Shown here piece by piece: positions 28,428 through 38,443 of a stretch of 64,000 bases of DNA. The stretch spans positions 1 to 64,000 of the forward strand of contig NZ_RJRZ01000016.1 in NCBI RefSeq assembly GCF_003993775.1, written 5' to 3'. The notes under the pieces were generated by a model. The model searched no databases. It was not told the DNA's origin and saw nothing but the letters and a program-made list of their open reading frames with translations. A program made the translations under genes and the position numbers. Within the stretch, counting starts at the first letter, position 1. The number at the start of each line of letters is the position of its first letter. This stretch comes from Frigidibacter oleivorans (GTDB lineage: Bacteria; Pseudomonadota; Alphaproteobacteria; Rhodobacterales; Rhodobacteraceae).

Positions 28428-29753
28428 ATGATCCGTAACCTTGCTGTTTCCGGCCTCGCGCTGGCCGCGTCGATGACCGCCGCCGCCGCGCAGGAGCGTG
28501 TCGAAATCCAGTGGTGGCATGCCATGGGCGGCGAGCTTGGCACCAAGCTCGAAGAGATCGTGAAGGGCTATAACGAAAGCCAGGACCAGTACACCGTGGT
28601 CCCGTCCTTCAAGGGCACCTATCCTGAGACGATGACCGCCGCCATCGCCGCCTTCCGCGCCAACGAGCAGCCGACGATCGTGCAGGTCTTCGAGGTCGGC
28701 ACCGGCACGATGATGGCCGCCAAGGGCGCGATCTACCCGGTCTATCAGCTGATGCAGGACGCGGGCGAGGACTTCGACCCGTCGAGCTTCCTGTCGGCGG
28801 TCGTCGGCTATTACACCGACACGGAAGGCAACATGCTGTCGATGCCCTTCAACAGCTCGACCCCGATCCTCTACTACAACAAGGACGTGTTCGAGAAGGC
28901 GGGCCTCGACCGCGAGACCCCGCCCACGACCTGGGCCGAGGTGGTCGATTTCTCGCAGAAGATCATGGAATCCGGCGCCGCCCCCTGCGGCTTCACCACC
29001 GGCTGGATCAGCTGGGTCCAGCTGGAAAACCTGTCGGCCTGGCACAACCAGCCGATCGGCACGCTCGAAAACGGCTTCGGCGGTCTGGAAGCCGAGCTGA
29101 CGGTGAACGGCCCGGTGCAGGTCCAGCACTGGACCAACCTCGCCCAGTGGCAGAAGGACGGAATCTTCCAGTATGGCGGGCCGGGCGGCGGCAACGACGC
29201 CCCGCCGAAGTTCTACGCGCAGGAATGCGCCATGTACATGAACTCCTCGGCCAGCCGCGCGGGCGTCGTCGCCAACGCGCAGGACTTCGAGGTGGGCTAT
29301 GGCATGCTGCCCTATTACGACGATGTCGAGGGCGCGCCGCAGAACTCGATCATCGGCGGCGCGACCCTCTGGGTGCTGCAGGGCCATGACGAAGAGGAAT
29401 ACAAGGCCGCAGCCGACTTCTTCACGTACCTCTCCTCGCCCGAGGTGCAGGCCGACTGGCACCAGTTCTCGGGCTACCTGCCGATCACCCAGGCCGCCTA
29501 TGACCTGTCGACCGAACAGGGCTTCTACGACCAGAACCCCGGCACCGACGTGTCGATCAAGCAGATCACGCTCAACCCGCCGACCGAGAACTCCAAGGGC
29601 CTGCGCTTCGGCAACTACGTGCAGATCCGCACCGTGATCGACGAAGAGTTCCAGGCGCTGCTGGCCGGCCAGAAACACGCGCAGGGCGCGCTGGACGCGG
29701 TGGTGGAGCGTGGCAACGCGCTGATCCGCGAGTTCGAAGCGGCGAACAAGTAA
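28428..29753 (+). CDS. ugpB: sn-glycerol-3-phosphate ABC transporter, substrate-binding protein
   Basis: A 441-aa periplasmic family 1 binding protein. Signal peptide is about residues 1-22 (AAAAQE). UgpB-like sequence follows: QWWHAMGGELGTKLEEIV, VPSFKGTYPETMTAAIAAFR, VQVFEVGTGTMMAAKGA, FNSSTPILYYNKD and GGATLWVLQGHD. GAGGGG lies six bases before the ATG. It heads the four-gene ugpBAEC operon that imports glycerol-3-phosphate and glycerophosphodiesters, typically under phosphate starvation. Confidence 0.93.
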   Translation: MIRNLAVSGLALAASMTAAAAQERVEIQWWHAMGGELGTKLEEIVKGYNESQDQYTVVPSFKGTYPETMTAAIAAFRANEQPTIVQVFEVGTGTMMAAKGAIYPVYQLMQDAGEDFDPSSFLSAVVGYYTDTEGNMLSMPFNSSTPILYYNKDVFEKAGLDRETPPTTWAEVVDFSQKIMESGAAPCGFTTGWISWVQLENLSAWHNQPIGTLENGFGGLEAELTVNGPVQVQHWTNLAQWQKDGIFQYGGPGGGNDAPPKFYAQECAMYMNSSASRAGVVANAQDFEVGYGMLPYYDDVEGAPQNSIIGGATLWVLQGHDEEEYKAAADFFTYLSSPEVQADWHQFSGYLPITQAAYDLSTEQGFYDQNPGTDVSIKQITLNPPTENSKGLRFGNYVQIRTVIDEEFQALLAGQKHAQGALDAVVERGNALIREFEAANK

Positions 29754-29770
29754 GATCGTCCGATGACAGC

Positions 29771-29803
29771 CGGGCCCGCGCCATGTCGCGCGGGCCCGTT
29801 CTG
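29771..29803 (+). terminator. Intercistronic stem-loop between ugpB and ugpA
   Basis: CGGGCCCGCGC (29771-29781), loop CATGTC and GCGCGGGCCCG (29788-29798) form a perfect 11-bp stem followed by TTCTG. It lies directly after the binding-protein gene, where such hairpins commonly stabilise the ugpB message and reduce read-through to the permease genes. Confidence 0.75.
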
Positions 29804-29818
29804 CCTTGAAAGCCCCGC

Positions 29819-30697
29819 ATGAAACGCACGATCTTCGGCCATCGCCTGCTGCCCTGGCTGCTGCTGTTTCCGCAGCTGGCGGTTACCTTCGTCTTCTTCC
29901 TCTGGCCGGCGGGCCAGGCCGCGCGGCAAAGTTTCCTGCGCGAGGATGCGTTCGGGCTGAAGACGGAATTCGTGGGTCTTGCGAACTATGCGGCGCTGTT
30001 CCGCGACCCGCTCTACCTCAACTCGCTGCAGGTCACGGTGGTCTTCTCCGTCGCGGTGGCGGTGCTGTCGATGGGCACGGCGCTGCTGTTCGCGCTGGCG
30101 GTGGACCGGATGCTGCGCAGCGCGCGGGCCTATACCACGCTGATCGTCTGGCCCTATGCGGTCGCCCCGGCGATTGCGGGGATCATGTGGTGGTTCATCT
30201 TCAACCCCACCATCGGCATCATGCCCTATCTGCTCGACATCGCGGGCTATGACTGGAACCACGGGATCGACACGACCGACGCGATGATCCTCGTCGTCAT
30301 CGCCTCGAGCTGGAAGCAGATCAGCTACAACTTCCTGTTCTTCGTGGCCGGGCTGCAGGCGATCCCGGCCAGCCTGCGCGAGGCCGCGGCCATCGACGGG
30401 GCGGGGCCGGTGAAGCGGTTCTTCACCGTGACCTTCCCGCTGCTGTCGCCCACCACCTTCTTCCTGCTGGTGGTGAACGTGACCTACACGCTGTTCGACA
30501 CCTTCCCGGTGATCCACGCCACCACCGAGGGCGGCCCGGCGCAATCGACCAACATCCTCGTCTACAAGGTCTTCGTCGACGGGTTCATCGGGCTGAACCT
30601 CGGTTCGTCCGCCGCGCAGTCGGTGGTGCTGATGGCGATCGTGATCGCGCTGACCGCGATCCAGTTCCGCTGGATCGAGCGGCGGGTGGAATACTGA
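29819..30697 (+). CDS. ugpA: sn-glycerol-3-phosphate ABC transporter permease
   Basis: A 292-aa inner-membrane permease of the MalF/UgpA type with six hydrophobic segments. The cytoplasmic coupling loop [24 protein letters not shown] contains the EAA motif that contacts the ATPase. It follows the hairpin after ugpB and ends one base before ugpE. Confidence 0.94.
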   Translation: MKRTIFGHRLLPWLLLFPQLAVTFVFFLWPAGQAARQSFLREDAFGLKTEFVGLANYAALFRDPLYLNSLQVTVVFSVAVAVLSMGTALLFALAVDRMLRSARAYTTLIVWPYAVAPAIAGIMWWFIFNPTIGIMPYLLDIAGYDWNHGIDTTDAMILVVIASSWKQISYNFLFFVAGLQAIPASLREAAAIDGAGPVKRFFTVTFPLLSPTTFFLLVVNVTYTLFDTFPVIHATTEGGPAQSTNILVYKVFVDGFIGLNLGSSAAQSVVLMAIVIALTAIQFRWIERRVEY

Positions 30698-30698
30698 G

Positions 30699-31547
30699 AT
30701 GGTCGAGAAACGTCCCTTCCTGCACCTTCTGGCGCATCTGGTGCTGATCCTCGGCGTGCTGATCGTGGCCTTCCCGGTCTGGCTGGCCTTCGTCGCCTCG
30801 ACCCACGAACCCACCGCCTTCACCAGCGGGGTGATCCCGCTGCTGCCGGGGTCCAACGGGGTCGAGACCTATGCCACCATGCTCGGCACCGGGATGTCCA
30901 CGTCGGGCGCGCCGCCGCTGGGGCTCTTGCTGTGGAACAGCTTCGTCATGGCGATGCTGATCGCGGTGGGCAAGATCGCGATCTCGATCCTGTCGGCCTT
31001 CGCCATCGTCTATTTCCGCTTTCCGCTGCGCAGCCTCGCCTTCTGGTGCATCTTCATCACCCTGATGCTGCCGGTCGAGGTGCGGATCGTGCCGACCTTC
31101 AAGGTGGTGGCCGATCTGGGCCTGCTGAACAGCTATGCCGGGCTGACGGTTCCGCTGATCGCCTCGGCCACCGCGACCTTCCTGTTCCGGCAGGTGTTCC
31201 TGACCATCCCGGACGAACTGACCGAGGCGGCGCGGATCGACGGGGCGGGGCCGATGAAGTTCTTCCGCGACATCCTCGTGCCGCTCAGCCGCACCAATAT
31301 CGCGGCGCTGTTCGTGATCCTGTTCATCTATGGCTGGAACCAGTATCTGTGGCCGCTGCTGGTGACGACGGATGCGAAATTCTACACCGTGGTCGCGGCG
31401 ATCAAGCGCATGGCCGAGGTGACGGATGCGCAGCCGCAATGGAATTTCGTCATGGCCACCGCGGTCATGGCGATGCTGCCGCCGGTTCTGGTGGTGATCC
31501 TGATGCAAAGGCTCTTCGTGAAGGGCCTCGTCGAGACGGAGAAGTGA
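30699..31547 (+). CDS. ugpE: sn-glycerol-3-phosphate ABC transporter permease
   Basis: A 282-aa permease of the MalG/UgpE type. It has six membrane helices and the EAA loop [23 protein letters not shown]. UgpE-like [18 protein letters not shown] follows near the C-terminus. It is tightly packed between ugpA and ugpC and forms the second half of the channel. Confidence 0.94.
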   Translation: MVEKRPFLHLLAHLVLILGVLIVAFPVWLAFVASTHEPTAFTSGVIPLLPGSNGVETYATMLGTGMSTSGAPPLGLLLWNSFVMAMLIAVGKIAISILSAFAIVYFRFPLRSLAFWCIFITLMLPVEVRIVPTFKVVADLGLLNSYAGLTVPLIASATATFLFRQVFLTIPDELTEAARIDGAGPMKFFRDILVPLSRTNIAALFVILFIYGWNQYLWPLLVTTDAKFYTVVAAIKRMAEVTDAQPQWNFVMATAVMAMLPPVLVVILMQRLFVKGLVETEK

Positions 31548-31548
31548 C

Positions 31549-32631
<1,083 letters not shown>

Positions 32632-32637
32632 GGCCCT

Positions 32638-33303
32638 TCAGCCCGGCGGATCGGGGTCGAAGCGATAGCCGAAGCGGGCGATGTCCTCGGCGGCGATCTC
32701 GGCCACGCGGGCGGCGGCGGCATCGGAATAGAGCGTCCGCCAGTCGCGCGGCCGGTCCGAGGCATTGACCCGCGACAGGGCCGGCAGTTTCAGGTCCAGG
32801 AGCGTTTCCAGCCGGGGAATGTCCTCGTCCAGACGCTCCAGCCGCAGGAACAGGGTGCACCGGTCCACGCCGCCGGCATCGCGGACATAGCTGCCATAGG
32901 GCGCGGCGGCCAAGGGCACCCGGATCTGCGGATGGTCGAGGAAGGCGTCGAAGGCCAGCGTCTTCGACAGGGCCACGGCGGGATGGCCGAAGGCCTGCCC
33001 GCGCAGCCAGTGGTAATAGCTGGCGATCCGGTCCCAGGGGTTGCGGACCAGCGTGAAGACCCGGTAGCGCGGCGTCTGATCGGCCGTCACGATCCCGTCG
33101 ATATCGGCCAGCGTCGAATGCTTCCACAGCCGTCCCGCCGTATGCAGCCCCTTCAGCCGTCCGCGCCGGGCGCGCGCCTTGGGCGTGTCGCCGATCAGGA
33201 TGTCGTCCTTCATCGCCCGCGCCTCGAGCGCCAGCGCCAGCGCGGTGCCGCCGGTCTTGGGAATATGGACGAAGATGGCGCGCCGCCCGGGCGAGATGAT
33301 CAT
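32638..33303 (-). CDS. Sulfotransferase family 2 protein
   Basis: A 221-aa cytosolic sulfotransferase-like protein with the PAPS loops FVHIPKTGGTALALALE at the N-terminus and VFTLVRNPWDRIASYYHWLRG. It has no signal peptide. It is the second family 2 sulfotransferase in the window, after the one at 16521, but the two are clearly divergent. It is convergent with ugpC and six bases from its stop. The acceptor is unknown; a lipid or polysaccharide is likely. Confidence 0.88.
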   Translation of the reverse strand: MIISPGRRAIFVHIPKTGGTALALALEARAMKDDILIGDTPKARARRGRLKGLHTAGRLWKHSTLADIDGIVTADQTPRYRVFTLVRNPWDRIASYYHWLRGQAFGHPAVALSKTLAFDAFLDHPQIRVPLAAAPYGSYVRDAGGVDRCTLFLRLERLDEDIPRLETLLDLKLPALSRVNASDRPRDWRTLYSDAAAARVAEIAAEDIARFGYRFDPDPPG

Positions 33304-33361
33304 GGCGCAATCCTCTGGTCCGGGTCAGGGTGCCAGCGCCGGGCCGTGCCCGCAAGCCGGC

Positions 33362-34327
33362 TCAGCCGCCGCCGCCGTCGCGCGCCCCGCGCAGCGCGAT
33401 GACCGTTCCCGCCGCCACGATCAGCAGGATGCCGGCCAGCGCGCGCGGTTCCAGTACATCGCCCTGCAGCAGCCAGCCCCAGATGGCGGCGCAGGGCAGG
33501 AACAGGTATTCCAGCACCGAGGCGCGGCTGGCATCGGCCAGCTGATAGCTGCGCGTGGCCATGTACATCGCGAACACCGCCCCCGCCGCCTGGATGCAGA
33601 GCCATCCCATCGTTTCCGGCGAGGGCAGCACCGGCGGGCGCAGCACGAAACCGGCCGTGCCCGCGGGCGCCGTGCCGCCGAAGGCCGCGAGGACCGCCAT
33701 TCCCGCCAGCCCGTAGACCAGCAGCCCCGCGAAGAAGCCCGCGGTCAGCGTCGCCGTCGTCTCGCCCGCGCAGCCGCGCCGCGTGGCGATGTTGCCGAGC
33801 GCATAGAACACGGCCCCCGCCGCCGGGGCCAGCGCCGCGGGCGACAGCGCATTGCCCCCCGACGGGCCCAGCACCAGCACGGTGCCGGCGAAGCCCGCCG
33901 CGACCGCCAGCACCCGCGCGGGACCGATCCTCGCGCCGAAGGCGAAACGGGTGATCAGCAACACGAAGATCGGCGCGGTGAACAGCCCCGCCGCGGCAAT
34001 GGCGACGGGCAGGAAGGCGAGGCTGCCGAAATAGCACAGCATCGCCGTGCCATGCAGCGCGCTGCGCCCCGCCACCGCCCGCCAGTTGCGGGGGCGCAGC
34101 GGAATCCCCGCCACCCGCGCCGCCACCAGCAACAGCAGCAACGCGATGGCGGACCGGGTGGCATGGAACTGCCACAGCCCGATCTCGCCCGCGACGCGGC
34201 GCACCTGATTGTCGGTGAAGCCGATCACCACCGTATAGGCCAGCATAGCAGCGACCGCCGCAAGCATGCGTTCCGGCGGCGCGGCCGCGCCGGCCGCCGC
34301 GGTGGGCGTGATGTCTGCGCTGCTCAT
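33362..34327 (-). CDS. DMT superfamily (EamA) transporter
   Basis: A 321-aa membrane protein with ten hydrophobic segments arranged as two EamA repeats. The first runs from about residue 20 (MLAYTVVIGFTDNQVRRVAG) and the second from about residue 165. The start follows GGAGG by eight bases; a longer frame has no support. The family exports small metabolites such as amino acids or nucleosides, and the cargo cannot be inferred. Confidence 0.9.
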   Translation of the reverse strand: MSSADITPTAAAGAAAPPERMLAAVAAMLAYTVVIGFTDNQVRRVAGEIGLWQFHATRSAIALLLLLVAARVAGIPLRPRNWRAVAGRSALHGTAMLCYFGSLAFLPVAIAAAGLFTAPIFVLLITRFAFGARIGPARVLAVAAGFAGTVLVLGPSGGNALSPAALAPAAGAVFYALGNIATRRGCAGETTATLTAGFFAGLLVYGLAGMAVLAAFGGTAPAGTAGFVLRPPVLPSPETMGWLCIQAAGAVFAMYMATRSYQLADASRASVLEYLFLPCAAIWGWLLQGDVLEPRALAGILLIVAAGTVIALRGARDGGGG

Positions 34328-34400
34328 TCCGGGGCCTCCTGCGGGGCCAGTAAACCCGCGCGGACCACCCCGCCGCCTGTCCGAAAGCGACATGCCGGGT

Positions 34401-35393
34401 TCAGATCAGCCCCTGCGCGTGGAACAGCCGCTTCAGGTCCGTCTCGGGCCGGGCGCCGAAATGGCTGATCACCTCGGCCGCCGCGACACAGCCCATGCGG
34501 CCCGCCCGGTCCAGCGGCTGCCCGGTGGCGAGACCATAGAGGAAGCCCGCCGCGAACTGGTCGCCCGCGCCGGTGGCATCGACCGGCACCACCCGGTGCA
34601 CCGGCACCTCGACCCGCTCGTCGCCCCGGATCAGCACCACATCCGCGCCCGACCGGGTGCAGACCACCAGCCCGCACTCGGCCCGCGCCTGCGCCAGCGC
34701 CGCCTCCAGATCCTCGGTCTGGTAGAGCGAGGTCCATTCATGGACATTGCCGATGACGTAATCCATCTCCTCGCGGATCAGGCGGCGGAAATCGGCGCGG
34801 TGCCGGTCCACGCAGAACGGGTCCGACAGCGCGATCCCGGTCATCCCGCCGCCCCGGTGGGTGGACCGCGCGGCCTTCAGGAAGGCTTCCTTCCCCTTGT
34901 CCTTGTCGAAGAGATACCCTTCGAGGAACAGGATCTCGGCCCCGCCGGTCACCGCCTCGTCCACGTCATCGGGCGACAGGTCGGCCGAGATGCCCAGATA
35001 GGTGTTCATCGACCGCTCGCCGTCGGGCGTCACGAAGATCATGCTGCGCGAGGTCGGCAGATCGGCCCCCGGCACCGGCGCGTTCGGGAAATCCGTGCCT
35101 TCCGCCGCCATCGAGGCCGCATAGAACCGGCCGAGCGCGTCGTCGCGGACCCGGCCGATGAAGGCGGTGGACAGGCCGAGATTGCCCAGCCCCGCCAGCG
35201 TGTTCGCCACCGACCCGCCCGGCGCCTCGGTCCGCTCGCGCATCCCGGCATACAGCACCTCGGCCCGTTCGCGTTCGACCAGTTGCATGATGCCCTTCTC
35301 GATCCCCATCAGGTCGAGGAAGCGGTCGTCGGAATGCGACAGGACATCGACGATGGCGTTGCCGATACCGACAACCTGATGGGGCTGGGTCAC
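34401..35393 (-). CDS. PfkB family kinase, adenosine kinase-like
   Basis: A 330-aa ribokinase-fold kinase. GGSVANTLAGLGNLG near the N-terminus and the ATP/anion-hole signature DATGAGDQFAAGFLYG, with its catalytic aspartate, are intact. In this lineage the subfamily is generally annotated as adenosine kinase (adenosine to AMP), but other nucleoside or sugar substrates are possible. Translation begins at GTG with GAGGAG ahead, and its first four bases overlap the endonuclease III stop, indicating coupling. Confidence 0.87.
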   Translation of the reverse strand: MTQPHQVVGIGNAIVDVLSHSDDRFLDLMGIEKGIMQLVERERAEVLYAGMRERTEAPGGSVANTLAGLGNLGLSTAFIGRVRDDALGRFYAASMAAEGTDFPNAPVPGADLPTSRSMIFVTPDGERSMNTYLGISADLSPDDVDEAVTGGAEILFLEGYLFDKDKGKEAFLKAARSTHRGGGMTGIALSDPFCVDRHRADFRRLIREEMDYVIGNVHEWTSLYQTEDLEAALAQARAECGLVVCTRSGADVVLIRGDERVEVPVHRVVPVDATGAGDQFAAGFLYGLATGQPLDRAGRMGCVAAAEVISHFGARPETDLKRLFHAQGLI

Positions 35394-36034
35394 GCGGTCT
35401 TCTCCTCGTAGGGGCAAAATTCGTGGATCGGGCAGATGCCGCATTTCGGCTTGCGGGCCACGCAGATATAGCGGCCATGCAGGATCAGCCAGTGATGGGC
35501 ATGGGTCTGAAACTCGACGGGCACATTATCCTCGATGGCGCGCTCCACCGCCTCGACATCCTTGCCGGGGCAGATGCCGGTCCGGTTGCCCACGCGGAAG
35601 ATATGGGTGTCGACCGCCTGCGCCGGATGGTGGAACCACATGCTGAGCACGACATTCGCGGTCTTGCGCCCGACCCCCGGCAGCGATTGCAGCGCCGCAC
35701 GGGACGAGGGCACCTCGCCCCCGAACCGCTCGATCAGGATTTCCGACAGGCGGATCACGTTCTTCGCCTTCTGGCGGAACAGGCCGATGGTCTTGATCGC
35801 GTCGGTCAGCCCGTCGAGCCCGAGCGCCAGCATCTTCTCGGGCGTGTCGGCGATCCGGAACAGCGGCCGCGTCGCCTTGTTCACCCCGGCATCCGTCGCC
35901 TGCGCCGACAGCGCCACCGCCACCAGCAGGGTGAAGGCGTTGACATGTTCCAGCTCGCCCTTTGGTTCGGGCTCCACCGCCTGAAAGCGGCCGAAGATCG
36001 CGCGAAGCGTATGATAATCCAGCTGGCGGGCCAT
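35390..36034 (-). CDS. nth: Endonuclease III
   Basis: A 214-aa base-excision glycosylase/AP lyase for oxidised pyrimidines. The helix-hairpin-helix with catalytic lysine is LPGVGRKTANVVL, and the catalytic aspartate lies in AVDTHIFRV. The iron-sulfur cluster loop C-x6-C-x2-C-x5-C is complete at the C-terminus. Length is standard. An upstream ATG five codons earlier is possible but less likely than MARQLDYH. It overlaps the downstream kinase by four bases. Confidence 0.96.
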   Translation of the reverse strand: MARQLDYHTLRAIFGRFQAVEPEPKGELEHVNAFTLLVAVALSAQATDAGVNKATRPLFRIADTPEKMLALGLDGLTDAIKTIGLFRQKAKNVIRLSEILIERFGGEVPSSRAALQSLPGVGRKTANVVLSMWFHHPAQAVDTHIFRVGNRTGICPGKDVEAVERAIEDNVPVEFQTHAHHWLILHGRYICVARKPKCGICPIHEFCPYEEKTA

Positions 36035-36165
36035 GACCCCGCTATGCACCGGCCCCGCGCCCCGGGCAAGGTCAGAACCGGAAGCGCAGCTTCCGGGTCG
36101 CGGGCGGGGCGGGCCGCGCCTATCTTGCAGGCAGGACGATGACGCATTCCGGGGGAAGGCATCCG

Positions 36166-37068
36166 ATGGACGGCAGCACCGAGACGGCGGAAGACCGCTA
36201 TCACTACCGCGTCGTGGCGCGGGCGATCCGGCTGATCGAGGAGGCGGGTCCCGACCTGACGCTCGACCGGCTGGCCGGGCAGATGGGCATGAGCGCGCCG
36301 CATTTCCAGCGGCTGTTCTCGGCCTGGGCCGGGGTGTCGCCCAAACGCTTCCAGCAATATCTGACGCTGGACCTGTCGCGCCGGCTGCTGGCCGAACGGC
36401 GCAGCCTGCTCGACACCGCGCTGGAGGCGGGCCTGTCGGGATCGGGTCGCCTGCACGACCTTTTCCTGCGGTGGGAGGCGATGACGCCCGGCGACTTCGC
36501 CAAGGGCGGCGCGGGGCTGACGATCCGCTGGGGCAGCTTCGGCTCGCCCTTCGGGCCGGTGCTGGCTATGGGCACCGCGCGGGGCCTGTGCGGGCTGGCC
36601 TTCACCGATGCGGTGGGCGAAGCGGCGGCCTTCGCCGACCTCGCCGGGCGCTGGCCCGCCGCGACCCTGAGCGAAGACCCCGAAGCGCTGCGGCCATGGG
36701 TCGAGGCGGCCTTTGCGGGCGGGCGGACGCCGGTGCAGGCGGTGGGCGGCCCGTTCCAGATCAAGGTATGGGAGGCGCTGCTGCGCGTTCCCGCCGGCGA
36801 GGTCACGACCTATGGCGATATCGCCGCGGCTATCGGCAACCCCGGCGCGGTGCGGGCGGTGGGCACCGCGGTGGGACGCAACCCGCTGGCCTTCCTGATC
36901 CCCTGCCACCGGGTGATCGCGGGGTCGGGGGCGCTGGCCGGCTATCACTGGGGCCTGCCGGTGAAACGGGCGCTGCTGGCCTGGGAAACGGCCCGGGCCG
37001 AGGCGGGGACAGGTGCGGGCGGCCCAGCCGGCCCGGCATCGCCGACACATGCGCTCGCCGGGATGTGA
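36166..37068 (+). CDS. AraC-type domain fused to methylated-DNA-cysteine methyltransferase (Ada-like, no metal-binding domain)
   Basis: A 300-aa protein. The N-terminal AraC helix-turn-helix (about 10-105) contains LTLDRLAGQMGMSAPHFQRLF and SPKRFQQYL. The C-terminal O6-methylguanine methyltransferase (about 120-290) has the acceptor cysteine in LIPCHRVIAGSG and the DNA-binding VWEALLRVPAGEVTTYGDIA. The zinc-binding phosphotriester domain that senses damage in E. coli Ada is missing. GGAAGG precedes the start; an ATG nine codons upstream is an alternative. It probably repairs alkylated bases and may regulate its own gene. Confidence 0.93.
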   Translation: MDGSTETAEDRYHYRVVARAIRLIEEAGPDLTLDRLAGQMGMSAPHFQRLFSAWAGVSPKRFQQYLTLDLSRRLLAERRSLLDTALEAGLSGSGRLHDLFLRWEAMTPGDFAKGGAGLTIRWGSFGSPFGPVLAMGTARGLCGLAFTDAVGEAAAFADLAGRWPAATLSEDPEALRPWVEAAFAGGRTPVQAVGGPFQIKVWEALLRVPAGEVTTYGDIAAAIGNPGAVRAVGTAVGRNPLAFLIPCHRVIAGSGALAGYHWGLPVKRALLAWETARAEAGTGAGGPAGPASPTHALAGM

Positions 37069-37195
37069 TGGGCGAAAAGCCGCTTCCGGCCCACCAGCCG
37101 CTGCACGACCGCACGGAACCTCTGCTATAGGTCGCACGATGTGCCCAAGGGGCGGGATGAAACCCGCGGAGGCACCGGCAAGAGAGGCGGCAGTC

Positions 37196-37858
37196 ATGAC
37201 CTTCAACAAGACCTTCATCCTCGCCATCGCGGGCAGCCTCGGCCTGTCCGCCTGCGTGGACAATTCGGGCGGCTACTACGGCGGCCAGCCCCAGACCAAC
37301 AATGCCCGCAACGCGGCCATCGCCGGCGCGGTGGTCGGCGGCGTCCTTGGGGCGACGGCCGATGGCGACGAACGGCTGACCAAGGCCGCCGCGGGCGCCA
37401 TCGCCGGCGCGGCCATCGGCGGCGTGGCGGGCTCGCTGCTGGACCGGCAGGCGCAGGAACTGCAGGGGCAGCTCGGCAACGGCACCACGGTGACCAACAC
37501 CGGTTCGAACCTCGTGGTGAACATGCCGGAAAGCGTCCTCTTCGCGGTAGACAGCGCCACCGTGTCGCAATCCAGCGTCAACAACCTCTACACCCTGGCC
37601 GACAGCCTGAACCGCTATCCGAACACCTCGGTGCAGGTCGTGGGCCATACCGACTCCACCGGGTCCGAGGCCTATAACCAGGACCTGTCGCAGCGCCGCG
37701 CCTCGGCCGTGGCGCAGGTGCTGCGGACCAGCGGCGTGGCCCCGGGGCGGATCACCTTCTACGGGCAGGGCGAAAGCCGCCCGGTGGCCAGCAACGCCAC
37801 CGAATCCGGCCGCGCGCAGAACCGCCGGGTCGAGATCATCATCACGCCGAACCAGTAA
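37196..37858 (+). CDS. OmpA-like lipoprotein with glycine-zipper segment (Pal/YiaD type)
   Basis: A 220-aa outer-membrane lipoprotein. The lipobox is LGLSAC with the cysteine near residue 19. Two glycine-zipper stretches follow (AAIAGAVVGGVLGA and GAIAGAAIGGVAGSLL). The C-terminal OmpA peptidoglycan-binding domain (about 105-218) shows VLFAVDSATV, VVGHTDSTGSEAYNQDLSQRRA and NRRVEIIITP. The ATG at 37196 has a GAGAGG site upstream; extra in-frame codons before it are not supported. It likely tethers the outer membrane to the wall. Confidence 0.93.
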   Translation: MTFNKTFILAIAGSLGLSACVDNSGGYYGGQPQTNNARNAAIAGAVVGGVLGATADGDERLTKAAAGAIAGAAIGGVAGSLLDRQAQELQGQLGNGTTVTNTGSNLVVNMPESVLFAVDSATVSQSSVNNLYTLADSLNRYPNTSVQVVGHTDSTGSEAYNQDLSQRRASAVAQVLRTSGVAPGRITFYGQGESRPVASNATESGRAQNRRVEIIITPNQ

Positions 37859-37881
37859 GGTCGGCGCCGAAGATCGAAGGG

Positions 37882-37917
37882 AGGGCCGGGCCGGAAGGTC
37901 CGGCCCTTCTCATTTCG
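37882..37917 (+). terminator. Rho-independent terminator after the OmpA-like gene
   Basis: AGGGCCGG (37882-37889) pairs with CCGGCCCT (37900-37907), followed by TCTCATTTC, 24 bases after the stop codon. Confidence 0.75.
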
Positions 37918-37937
37918 GGGCCGTCACGCCGCGGCCG

Positions 37938-38327
37938 TCACTGCAGGTTCTGCGGCACGCCGTCGGCGATGTCGTAATAGTCGCCCTTGTCGGCGGTGAA
38001 GATGTGCAGCGCCAGCCGGGTGCCGGTCGGCCCGTCGAAGGCCCCCATCGCCACCGCGATCCAGTCATGGTCGCGCGGGTCGAAGAGCAGCGACGACCCG
38101 CAGGTCGCGCAAAAGCCGCGCCGCGCCTTGGCGGAGGAGGCATACCAGGTGACATGCTCGGCGCCCTCCACGGCCAGCCGGTCGCGCGGCAGGTCCACCG
38201 AGGCCTCGAAATGCCCCGAATGCCTGCGGCAGATCGTGCAGTGGCAGGCGGTGACCTCGGGCAGGTCGCCGGTCACCGTGAAGCGGACCTTGCCGCAAAG
38301 GCAGGAGCCCCGATGGATCGCCGTCAT
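37938..38327 (-). CDS. GFA family (glutathione-dependent formaldehyde-activating-like) protein
   Basis: A 129-aa zinc protein of the CENP-V/GFA fold. The ligands are visible: GSCLCGKVRF, ACHCTICRR and FCATCGSSL. The start at 38327 has a GGGGGG site; a 12-codon extension is open. Members are seldom true formaldehyde enzymes, so the function is open. A second, distinct GFA protein lies at 54750. Confidence 0.9.
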   Translation of the reverse strand: MTAIHRGSCLCGKVRFTVTGDLPEVTACHCTICRRHSGHFEASVDLPRDRLAVEGAEHVTWYASSAKARRGFCATCGSSLLFDPRDHDWIAVAMGAFDGPTGTRLALHIFTADKGDYYDIADGVPQNLQ

Positions 38328-38443
38328 TCCGCCCCCCTTTGGCTGCCGGGGCGAGGCTAGCATGGCGCGGGCGGGCGCAGAAGGCGCCCGTTGCGCGCCG
38401 CCGGCGCCCGTCCTAAGCCTTGGGCATGGGCGCAGGAGGTGGG

